Shown one piece after another: positions 7,684 to 13,689 of a stretch of DNA of 17,589 bases. The DNA is taken from the NCBI GenBank assembly GCA_949299435.1, contig CASGAK010000029.1, positions 1 through 17,589 on the forward strand, read 5' to 3'. The notes beneath the pieces are model-generated. The model ran no database searches. It worked only from the letters and a program-made list of their open reading frames with translations, and was not told where the DNA came from. This stretch comes from an uncultured bacterium (GTDB lineage Bacteria; Cyanobacteriota; Vampirovibrionia; Gastranaerophilales; Gastranaerophilaceae). Both the position numbers and the translations under genes were made by a program. The stretch's first letter is position 1; each line of letters opens with the position of its first letter.

Positions 7684-8310
7684 ATGGATTTAGAAAACAA
7701 AGAAGAAATTTCAATTGAATCAACAGTTGAAGAAGCAACAGAAGCAGTTGAAAACACAGAAGACAGACCTGCTAGAGGTAAAAAAGGTCGCGGCAGAAAA
7801 CAAAAAATTGAAACAGTAGAAGAAAAACCGCAAAGTGAATGGACAGAAAGAGTAGTCCAAATCAGCCGTGTAACAAAAGTTGTAAAAGGTGGTAAAAAAT
7901 TAAGTTTCAGAGCTATAGTAATCGTCGGCAACCAAAAAGGACAAGTAGGTGTAGGCTGTGCTAAGGCATCAGAAGTAATCATTGCAATTCAAAAAGCAAT
8001 CGCAGACGGAAGAAAAAATCTTATCACAGTACCTATATTCAAAACAACAATTCCGCACCCGATTACAGGACGCTCAGGTGCAGGTGCTGTAATGCTAAGA
8101 CCTGCTTCTCAAGGTACAGGTATCATTGCAGGCGGTGCAGTACGTTCAGTATTGGAACTTGCAGGTATTGAAAATATTTTATCAAAATCATTAGGTTCAA
8201 AATCACCTCTAAATGCAGCTAACGCAACAATCGAAGCATTAAAAGCATTGACTCCGTTCAATGAAGTTGCTAAAAAACGTGGCTTAACAATGGCTGAATT
8301 ATTAAACTAA
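7684..8310 (+). CDS. rpsE: 30S ribosomal protein S5
   Basis: A 208-residue S5. The double-stranded-RNA-binding N-terminal domain begins near residue 53 (WTERVVQISRVTKVVKGGKK). The sequence VGNQKGQVGVGCAKASEV follows, then the C-terminal domain with PITGRSGAGAVMLRPASQG and LGSKSPLNAANATIEAL. S5 sits in the 30S body and takes part in decoding accuracy. Compared with the Escherichia coli protein it carries an N-terminal extension of about 45 residues: first acidic (many E), then a basic GKKGRGRKQK cluster. AAAGG (7670-7674) lies 9 nt before the ATG. In most bacteria rpsE follows rplF and rplR in the spc operon. Here the gene directly upstream is a pseudopilin and rpsE has its own promoter. Confidence 0.97.
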   Translation: MDLENKEEISIESTVEEATEAVENTEDRPARGKKGRGRKQKIETVEEKPQSEWTERVVQISRVTKVVKGGKKLSFRAIVIVGNQKGQVGVGCAKASEVIIAIQKAIADGRKNLITVPIFKTTIPHPITGRSGAGAVMLRPASQGTGIIAGGAVRSVLELAGIENILSKSLGSKSPLNAANATIEALKALTPFNEVAKKRGLTMAELLN

Positions 8311-8358
8311 TCAGCCAGCCTATTGATTAGAAAAAATATATAAAGAAAATTAAAATAG

Positions 8359-8423
8359 AGATTCTTCGAAAATCATTCTGAGCCTGTATAGGCGAAGAAT
8401 CTTGAATAAAGCCTCAGAATGAT
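8359..8423. repeat. Interlocked inverted-repeat element between rpsE and rpmD
   Basis: Two perfect inverted repeats alternate in the order A-B-A'-B'. Arm A is AGATTCTTCG (8359-8368), pairing with CGAAGAATCT (8393-8402). Arm B is ATCATTCTGAG (8372-8382), pairing with CTCAGAATGAT (8413-8423). In RNA the two stems can form a pseudoknot or exclude one another. The sequence resembles short dispersed palindromes of the ATTCTTCG/CATTCTGAG kind that occur in many bacterial genomes. It lies inside an operon, so it would be transcribed with the ribosomal mRNA. Copy number in this genome cannot be seen from the window. Confidence 0.7.
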
Positions 8424-8446
8424 ATAAAAAAAAAGGAATTAATAAA

Positions 8447-8632
8447 ATGGCAGATACTAAAAAAATAAAAATCAAATTGGTAAAAAGCCTGATCGGTGCT
8501 TCTGAAGCTCAAAGAAAAGTTGTAAGAGGTTTAGGCTTAACAAAGAAAGACCAAGTGGTAGAACACTTAAACAGTGCAACAATTATGGGTATGGTAAATA
8601 AAGTATCACACCTTTTAGAAGTTGCTGAATAG
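8447..8632 (+). CDS. rpmD: 50S ribosomal protein L30
   Basis: A 61-residue protein, the usual bacterial L30 length. IKIKLVKSLIGASEAQRKVVRGLGLTKKDQVV is the family core: a beta strand, then a helix with the Q-R--V--LGL pattern. The C-terminus forms the second strand (MGMVNKVSHLLEV). L30 belongs to the large subunit near the 23S rRNA domain II/5S region. AAGGA sits about 10 nt before the ATG. It is third-from-last in the rpsE-rpmD-rplO-secY operon and follows the inverted-repeat element at 8359-8423. Confidence 0.95.
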   Translation: MADTKKIKIKLVKSLIGASEAQRKVVRGLGLTKKDQVVEHLNSATIMGMVNKVSHLLEVAE

Positions 8633-8689
8633 TTTATACTGCGTAAGTTAACGCGAGCGGTACACAATTAATATAAAGGAAAAATTAAA

Positions 8690-9142
8690 ATGACAGATAC
8701 AATTACATTAGAAAATTTACAACCTGCAGAAGGTTCAACACACAAAAGCAAAAGAGTAGGTAGAGGTCGTTCATCAGGACATGGTAAAACATCTTGCCGC
8801 GGTCACAATGGTGAAGGTCAAAGATCAGGAAGTTCTTCAAAAAGAGGTTTTGAAGGCGGACAAATGCCTGCTTACAGAAGATTGCCTAAATTAAAAGGCT
8901 TCCAAGTATACAAAAAACCTGTATCAGCAGAAATAAACGTTGGCAGATTAGCTCAATTAGGTATCAAAGAAGTTTCTTTAGAATCATTAAAAGAAGCTCG
9001 CAGAATACACCCATCTTCTGAACTTTTAAGAATTTTGGGCAACGGTGAAATAACAGAAGCAATCACAGTTAAAGCAAATTATTTCACACCATCAGCAAAA
9101 GAAAAAATTGAAAAAGCAGGCGGAAAGGTTGAGTTAGTATAA
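8690..9142 (+). CDS. rplO: 50S ribosomal protein L15
   Basis: A 150-residue L15. The N-terminal extended arm is rich in glycine and basic residues (SKRVGRGRSSGHGKTSCRGH) and would thread into 23S rRNA. GFEGGQMPAYRRLPKLKGF (about 54-72) is a strongly conserved block. The C-terminal globular domain ends in the SAKEKIEKAGGKVELV form typical of the family. AAAGGA lies about 10 nt before the ATG. The stop codon TAA overlaps the start of secY (TAATG), a common arrangement for translational coupling between these genes. Confidence 0.97.
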   Translation: MTDTITLENLQPAEGSTHKSKRVGRGRSSGHGKTSCRGHNGEGQRSGSSSKRGFEGGQMPAYRRLPKLKGFQVYKKPVSAEINVGRLAQLGIKEVSLESLKEARRIHPSSELLRILGNGEITEAITVKANYFTPSAKEKIEKAGGKVELV

Positions 9143-10479
9143 TGGCACAAGGAATAAAAATGCCTACAACAGATGATTTGATGTCAATGTGGCAAGCATC
9201 AGGATTGAAACAAAAGATAATTTTCACATTCATAATGATTGCTGCATTCCGCTTTGGAGTTCAAATGCCTCTATATGGTATCAATAACCAAGTGTTCAGT
9301 AATATTGCACAAGGTAATAATATCATAGGTTTTTTGGACTTATTTTCTGGCGGAGCATTAGGTAAGGTATCAATATTCGCATTAGGTATTGGACCATACA
9401 TTACAGCATCAATCATTATGCAACTTGTCTCTGTAGTTATTCCTTCATTGGAAAAGCTGCAAAAAGAAGAAGGTGAAGCAGGCAGAAGAAAATTATCGCA
9501 GTACACACGTGTATTTACGGTAGTACTTGCCATATTCCAATCACTGATTTTTATGCTGTTTATGCGTCATTTACCGGGAGCCATTGCACCTGATGTAAAT
9601 CATCTTATGTTCTATATCAGCTCAATAGCGGTATTGACTGCAGGATCTGTGCTTGTAATGTGGATATCAGAACTTATTACCGAAAAAGGAATAGGTAACG
9701 GGGGATCATTAATAATTTTCGTCGGCATATTATCAGGAATACCTGTTTATGCTTCAAGAACATTTGAGATGGTTTCAAAAAGTACAGCTATGCAATTAGG
9801 GCTTTTGGCTTTACTTGCAATTTTCTTCATAACAATGATTTTCATTGTAATAATGCAAGAAGCTGTTAGAAAGGTTATTATCGTAAATCCGAAAAGGCAA
9901 GTGGGAAACAAAGTATATGGTGGTATGAATTCTTTTATACCATTCAAACTTAACCCTGGAGGTGTAATGCCAATTATCTTTGCTATTGCTATATTACTTT
10001 TCCCATCAACAGTATTTAGTATATTGAGTCAAGCTGATTTTAATTCTGTTGCAGCAAAAAATTTGATAGTTAAATTGACTACAATAATGAGTCCTGACGG
10101 ACTTGTATATTACGCACTGTATTTTGCATTGATTGTCGCATTAACATTCTTCTATGCATCAATTATGCCGAATATGCAGCCAAAAGACATTGCAACAAAT
10201 TTGAAAAAGTACGGCTCATCAATTCCAGGTATAAAGCCAGGTAAGCCTACAGCGGAAGCTCTTGATAAAATACTTTCAAAAACAACCTTTATCGGAGCTA
10301 TGGGATTAGGTATTATAGCTTTAGTTCCATCTTTTGCAAGTTATGTGACAAATATTAAAACCTTACAAGGTATAGGTGCTACATCATTAATAATCATGGT
10401 CGGTGTCGCTCTTGATTTAATTAACCAAGTAAGAACGCATTTACTTGCTAGAAATTATGAAACATTCTTAAAAGAATAG
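9142..10479 (+). CDS. secY: Protein translocase subunit SecY
   Basis: A 445-residue polytopic membrane protein with the ten-helix SecY layout. It is the channel of the Sec translocon with SecE and SecG, and moves unfolded proteins with SecA or ribosomes. The plug-proximal and TM2 block GALGKVSIFALGIGPYITAS (71-90) is the classic SecY signature. RRKLSQYTRVFTVVLA follows at 115-130. The segments VRKVIIVNPKRQVGNKVYGG and LKKYGSSIPGIKPGKPTAE correspond to the cytosolic loops that contact SecA and the ribosome. The start overlaps the rplO stop (TAATG), so it is probably translationally coupled. A strong hairpin terminator follows 26 bp after its stop, so adk, map and infA, which often come next, are absent from this operon. 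Confidence 0.97.
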   Translation: MAQGIKMPTTDDLMSMWQASGLKQKIIFTFIMIAAFRFGVQMPLYGINNQVFSNIAQGNNIIGFLDLFSGGALGKVSIFALGIGPYITASIIMQLVSVVIPSLEKLQKEEGEAGRRKLSQYTRVFTVVLAIFQSLIFMLFMRHLPGAIAPDVNHLMFYISSIAVLTAGSVLVMWISELITEKGIGNGGSLIIFVGILSGIPVYASRTFEMVSKSTAMQLGLLALLAIFFITMIFIVIMQEAVRKVIIVNPKRQVGNKVYGGMNSFIPFKLNPGGVMPIIFAIAILLFPSTVFSILSQADFNSVAAKNLIVKLTTIMSPDGLVYYALYFALIVALTFFYASIMPNMQPKDIATNLKKYGSSIPGIKPGKPTAEALDKILSKTTFIGAMGLGIIALVPSFASYVTNIKTLQGIGATSLIIMVGVALDLINQVRTHLLARNYETFLKE

Positions 10480-10494
10480 TTTGTTCATTTAAAT

Positions 10495-10537
10495 AAAAAA
10501 AAAAAAACGGTCTTTATTTAAAAAGATCGTTTTTTTT
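10495..10537. terminator. Bidirectional rho-independent terminator between secY and the minus-strand pseudopilin gene
   Basis: The stem is AACGGTCTTT (10506-10515) with AAAGATCGTT (10522-10531), containing one G-U pair and a 6-nt loop. A run of T (10530-10537) follows on the plus strand. A run of 13 A (10495-10507) on the other side gives a U tract for minus-strand transcripts. It ends secY and the convergent pseudopilin gene. Confidence 0.88.
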
Positions 10538-11279
10538 ATTTAACTTTAAATGGATAATCTTTTGGAATTTGCCAGTTATTTAATTGAATTAAAGCTGTGC
10601 ACCATACTTTAATCGTAGCATCTTTTTTGCAAGCATAGGAGCTATTTGCGGTCATTTTTTCAACAGTAAGTTCTTTCAAATCCCATTTGTAAGGTTCAAA
10701 TCCTTTTTTATAATGAAATTTATTACTCTCTGAATCAAGTGACGGAGAAAATCTAAATGCAAAAAAAGTTATTCCGCTATCAACTCTAATAATATTACCA
10801 TTCTCACCTGTAGTACCAAATGTATCTTTATTAAAATTTTTACCGTTTGGATAAAAGAAAAAATCCAAACCATTTACGCCGTTTTTATTAATTTTTCCTA
10901 CTAATACAGAACCATCACTAAAATATATTGCGGTATTATAACCTAATGAATGAAAAAAATTCTCTGTTTTGGTAAATTTTAAATAAGGAAGAAAAAATTT
11001 TTCTATACCTTTTTTACATTCCTCTGAGTTAATATTTCCGCTTTCGTCTGTACCACAGCTAAAAGTCCAGTATTCCTTTGGACCATTGTCATTTTCAGAC
11101 ATTAGTATAGCTTGATTCATTACAGAATATATTTTTTTTAATTTTGCTTCAACTTCTTTATTTTTGTTGTTTTGTACAAGTGTAGGTAGTGTCATAGCTG
11201 CCACAATGCCAATAATACCTAGTGTTATAAGTACTTCAGCCATAGTAAATCCTAAATGTCCTAAATAATTTCTATTCAC
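10536..11279 (-). CDS. Prepilin-type pseudopilin-like protein, about 247 residues
   Basis: A class III prepilin leader (NRNYLGHLG) precedes FTMAEVLITLGIIGIVAAMTLP, with cleavage expected after the glycine and glutamate at mature position 5. The following helix (NKNKEVEAKLKKIYSVMNQA) is typical of these proteins. The large C-terminal head ends YACK...WCTALIQLNNWQIPKDYPFK. Start: AAAGGAG (plus 11288-11294) is 8 nt before a GTG at 11279 but only 2 nt before an ATG at 11285. GTG is therefore preferred, with ATG 11285 as the alternative. An in-frame ATG at 11360 is excluded because it lies upstream of the promoter at 11323-11351. The gene diverges from an XRE regulator at 11419 and ends in the terminator shared with secY. 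It may be a minor pseudopilin or a secreted or adhesive pilin; no assembly machinery is nearby. Confidence 0.85.
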   Translation of the reverse strand: MNRNYLGHLGFTMAEVLITLGIIGIVAAMTLPTLVQNNKNKEVEAKLKKIYSVMNQAILMSENDNGPKEYWTFSCGTDESGNINSEECKKGIEKFFLPYLKFTKTENFFHSLGYNTAIYFSDGSVLVGKINKNGVNGLDFFFYPNGKNFNKDTFGTTGENGNIIRVDSGITFFAFRFSPSLDSESNKFHYKKGFEPYKWDLKELTVEKMTANSSYACKKDATIKVWCTALIQLNNWQIPKDYPFKVK

Positions 11280-11322
11280 TTCCATCGCTCCTTTCTGGCT
11301 TAAACTAACTTTAGATATTAAT

Positions 11323-11351
11323 ATTATACACTTGTAAGTTATTTTTTGCAA
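11323..11351 (-). promoter_or_regulatory. Promoter of the minus-strand pseudopilin gene
   Basis: On the minus strand: TTGCAA (11351-11346), a 17-bp spacer and TATAAT (11328-11323). This is close to consensus. The predicted transcript start near 11316 leaves a leader of about 37 nt to the GTG start. Confidence 0.75.
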
Positions 11352-11381
11352 TATATTCACTTATCAATTTATTAAACATCT

Positions 11382-11400
11382 TAATTTAACTGCTAAATTA
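11382..11400. promoter_or_regulatory. Inverted repeat upstream of the second XRE gene (candidate operator)
   Basis: TAATTTA (11382-11388), ACTGC spacer and TAAATTA (11394-11400): a perfect 7-bp inverted repeat, 18 bp before the XRE start codon. The arrangement fits autoregulation, but the arms are AT-only and could arise by chance in such sequence. Confidence 0.4.
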
Positions 11401-11418
11401 GATTTAATAGGAGAATAT

Positions 11419-11733
11419 ATGAATAAAAAATTGTTAGGAAAACGCTTCAGAGAAATAAGGAAAAAACTCGGCTATACTCAAGAAAAGTTCGCAGAAATTG
11501 CCGGAATAGAGCCGCAGTCTATAAGTAAAATTGAATCAGGTAAAAATTTTCCGCTGCTGTCAAATTTAGAAAAAATAGCAAATAAATTAGATATCGAATT
11601 GAGCGATTTTTTTATATATTCACACAAAGCAGATGAAACTGAATTAAAGAATATTTTAAATAATACATTTGATTCACTCCCCCAAGAAGATAAAGAAAAA
11701 GCCGTAAAAATCATTTTGGCACTAAAGTTATAA
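11419..11733 (+). CDS. XRE-family transcriptional regulator, 104 residues
   Basis: Residues 5-62 form a Cro/C1 helix-turn-helix: LGKRFREIRKKLGYTQEKFA, then EPQSISKIESGKNFP as the recognition helix, then LEKIANKLDIELSDFF. A tail of about 35 residues follows (ETELKNILNNTFDSLPQEDK), predicted helical and probably for dimerisation. No ligand-binding domain is visible. AGGAG lies 6 nt before the ATG. It is divergent from the pseudopilin gene to its left across about 140 bp that hold that gene's promoter and an inverted repeat. It differs clearly from the 74-residue XRE protein at 6542, so the two regulator/pseudopilin pairs are not a simple recent duplication. Confidence 0.9.
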   Translation: MNKKLLGKRFREIRKKLGYTQEKFAEIAGIEPQSISKIESGKNFPLLSNLEKIANKLDIELSDFFIYSHKADETELKNILNNTFDSLPQEDKEKAVKIILALKL

Positions 11734-11794
11734 ATATACTACTAATGCACCATAGAGTTATTTCAATATATTAACATTTAGTAGAATGAATTAT

Positions 11795-11876
11795 GAGGAG
11801 TAAAAGGATACGATATTATATGTAAATCCTCAACTCTTCTGATTGCTCAGTTTATGCCCCTGATACAGGGGCTTTT
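11795..11876 (+). ncRNA. Candidate small structured RNA with its own terminator
   Basis: A nested stem forms from GAGGAGT (11795-11801) with ACTCTTC (11833-11839, one G-U pair) and AGGAT (11805-11809) with ATCCT (11826-11830), around a 16-nt apical loop. A linker of about 16 nt leads to a very stable GC hairpin (11856-11872) and TTTT. A possible -10, TAGAAT (11782-11787), lies 7 nt upstream of the stem, without a convincing -35. A separate promoter for the PilZ gene follows the hairpin, so this unit seems to be transcribed and terminated independently. I do not recognise it as a known riboswitch or RNA family; it could also be the 3' untranslated end of the XRE transcript. Confidence 0.4.
11856..11876 (+). 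terminator. GC-rich hairpin terminator
   Basis: GCCCCTG (11856-11862), loop ATA and CAGGGGC (11866-11872): seven perfect pairs, then TTTT (11873-11876). It stands out in AT-rich sequence. It ends either the XRE transcript or the candidate small RNA. The T tract is short. Confidence 0.75.
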
Positions 11877-11898
11877 CCTTTACGAATTGTTAATTTTT

Positions 11899-11927
11899 TT
11901 GCAAAATATTTATAAATAAGTTATTAT
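11899..11927 (+). promoter_or_regulatory. Promoter of the PilZ/decarboxylase operon
   Basis: TTGCAA (11899-11904), a 17-bp spacer and TATTAT (11922-11927). The predicted transcript start is near 11934, leaving a leader of about 25 nt that contains AAAGGG before the ATG at 11959. Confidence 0.65.
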
Positions 11928-11958
11928 AAAAGCAAATATGCATTAGAAAGGGATTTCA

Positions 11959-12465
11959 ATGAGAGAATTAGTAGAAAAAAATCAACGTATAACAATGGTA
12001 CCATTTGACTTCAAGAACGCAAATAAGGGTATTATAACAGAAGTTGCACCTGATAGTTTTATGATTGAGCTGGATTATGATCCTGTAGGTGTTTTGAAAA
12101 GCAATTATTGTGAATTTTATACGACAACTTCTAACGGACTGTTATATTTTGATTCTTATGCAAAAGAAATAAACGGTAGGACATTGAAAATTGCAAGCCC
12201 TGCTAAACATAAATTTTTGCAACGCCGTCGCTACACCCGTGTTAAATACATGCATGATTTAACAATGACTTCAGGTGATATTTCTCATAAAATTCTAACA
12301 CTGGATATCTCTGCTGGCGGAATGAAATTTAAGACAAAAGAAAACTTCGATATTGAACTTGAATATCAAATTACGTTGCCGCTTTCTGATGAAATTAGTG
12401 TAGACTGTATATTTATGCCCATTAGAATCGAAAAGACAAAAGATGGTTACACTTTATCAGGTTAA
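11959..12465 (+). CDS. PilZ-domain c-di-GMP-binding protein, C-terminally truncated by an in-frame TAA
   Basis: The N-terminal half (about 1-80) resembles the YcgR-type beta domain. The PilZ domain starts at RRRYTRV, giving the RxxxR c-di-GMP loop (R90, R94), and continues to DISAGG (116-121), the DxSxxG motif. Both ligand-binding motifs are intact. The frame closes at TAA 12463-12465 straight after GYTLSG, just where PilZ domains normally run into their last strand and C-terminal helix. Reading through that codon gives 26 more in-frame residues that look like this missing end. The protein is therefore probably a recent nonsense truncation, although the fold might survive. The gene has its own promoter and an AAAGGG Shine-Dalgarno, and likely forms an operon with the decarboxylase-like gene. 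The family senses c-di-GMP to control motility or surface behaviour. Confidence 0.75.
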   Translation: MRELVEKNQRITMVPFDFKNANKGIITEVAPDSFMIELDYDPVGVLKSNYCEFYTTTSNGLLYFDSYAKEINGRTLKIASPAKHKFLQRRRYTRVKYMHDLTMTSGDISHKILTLDISAGGMKFKTKENFDIELEYQITLPLSDEISVDCIFMPIRIEKTKDGYTLSG

Positions 12466-12546
12466 TTTAAGTATACAGACAATATGAAGAAAATGACTTT
12501 AATTCAATACTGTTCAAAACGTAGTTTGGAAATTTCAAATAAATAG
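12466..12546 (+). pseudogene. In-frame continuation of the PilZ gene after its premature stop
   Basis: After TAA the same frame stays open for 26 codons to TAG at 12544-12546. It reads FKYTDNMKKMTLIQYC and ends KRSLEISNK. A phenylalanine-led strand followed by a helix with LIQYC...R is how PilZ domains usually finish. A CAA or GAA codon at 12463 would restore a 195-residue protein. The full frame would end 10 nt before the next start codon, giving normal operon spacing. Inferred from reading-frame continuity and motif fit. Confidence 0.6.
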
Positions 12547-12556
12547 GTACGTAAAA

Positions 12557-13591
12557 TTGAGTCTTATCCAACTTTTAAGAAAAAAAACTCAAAACACTCT
12601 TTTTACAACTCCATCGCATAGCGGTAAGTTTTATATATTTAATAAATTCAAACAATTCTATAAATATGATATATCCGAAACAGATACCCACAATCCTCAA
12701 AATGCACTTAAAAATGCTCAAATAAGAGCTGCAGAAATTTATGGAACAAATTATACATACTTTTTAACAAACGGCTCTACAAGCGGTATTATAGCTTCTG
12801 TATTAGCATGTACCCAGGCTGGTGATAACATACTAATTCATAATGATGCACACCAATCACATCTTAATGCTGTAAAATTGGGCGGGTGTAATCCTATTTT
12901 TTATGACCTTCCAAAAGATGAAAAGTGGGGAGTATGTAAAAAAAATACTGTAGAAAATTTAGAGCCATATCTAAAAACAAATAAAATTAAAGCTGTAATT
13001 ATTACCTCTCCGACCTATGAGGGCTTTGTAAGCGATATAAAAGCAATTAAAGAACTTTGCCATACCTATGGAGCCTTTTTAATAACTGATGAAGCTCATG
13101 GGGCTTTATATCCGTTTTCACCAAATTTACCACAAAGTGCAGTTAAAATATCAGACTTTACAATCCAATCTTTGCATAAAACTGCAGGCGGACTTAACCC
13201 TACAGCTTTGCTGCATTCAAATTGCAGTATAGACCCGCAAAATGCACTTGATATGATAAATACCACCTCACCATCATATCCATTACTTGCAACAATTGAA
13301 GCAAATATAAATTTTCTTAACTCGCAAAAAGGCAGAAAAAAAATTGATGAACTTATTCAAAATATCAAATCTCTAAAAGCCAGCTGCACTAATATAGAGT
13401 TTGGCGGAGATGACACAACAAAACTTTTGATAAAATCAAAAAAAATTAATGGCACAATGCTATCTGAAATGCTTTTCAATGAAGGGATAGAAGATGAGCG
13501 TAATAATAATCAATCAGTATTGTTACTTTGCGGAATTGGTACAGATATAAAAAAACTTGATAGATTAAAAAAAGTCTTGAAGAAATTGTAA
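12557..13591 (+). CDS. Short Orn/Lys/Arg decarboxylase-like PLP enzyme
   Basis: A 344-residue fold-type I PLP protein. TTPSHSGK at the N-terminus, the phosphate-binding TNGSTSG (71-77), H98/D97 in HNDAHQSH, the cofactor aspartate in ITDEAHGAL (D178) and the Schiff-base lysine in QSLHKTAGGL (K208) follow the order of the Orn/Lys/Arg decarboxylase major domain (YaaO/SpeA-like). These enzymes make polyamine precursors such as cadaverine or agmatine. Typical members are about 480 residues; this one ends after the small domain (LLLCGIGTDIKKLDRLKKVL) and lacks the usual C-terminal decarboxylase domain. The substrate is therefore uncertain. The start is TTG (12557), with AGG at 9-10 nt; there is no ATG near the conserved N-terminus. 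It follows the PilZ gene closely and shares its promoter. Confidence 0.75.
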   Translation: MSLIQLLRKKTQNTLFTTPSHSGKFYIFNKFKQFYKYDISETDTHNPQNALKNAQIRAAEIYGTNYTYFLTNGSTSGIIASVLACTQAGDNILIHNDAHQSHLNAVKLGGCNPIFYDLPKDEKWGVCKKNTVENLEPYLKTNKIKAVIITSPTYEGFVSDIKAIKELCHTYGAFLITDEAHGALYPFSPNLPQSAVKISDFTIQSLHKTAGGLNPTALLHSNCSIDPQNALDMINTTSPSYPLLATIEANINFLNSQKGRKKIDELIQNIKSLKASCTNIEFGGDDTTKLLIKSKKINGTMLSEMLFNEGIEDERNNNQSVLLLCGIGTDIKKLDRLKKVLKKL

Positions 13592-13689
13592 CAATTTGTA
13601 ATAAAAATTTCAAATATATTAAAGAATCCCAGAAATAAAGCCGATAAACAGAATAAGATATGTACTAACGAAAGGAAAAGGCATTAATT

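Noticed and set aside
8636..8665. GCGT...ACGC hairpin between rpmD and rplO
   Set aside because: Only four pairs form around a 6-nt loop. It is too weak to call.
11286..11360. Longer N-terminus for the minus-strand pseudopilin (ATG 11360)
   Set aside because: The ATG lies upstream of the -10 and inside no transcript from the strong promoter at 11323-11351. The extra residues do not fit a prepilin leader.
11793..11825. Ten-codon reading frame as a leader peptide
   Set aside because: It has no Shine-Dalgarno, no run of one amino acid suggesting attenuation, and it overlaps the stem of the candidate RNA. Chance is more likely.
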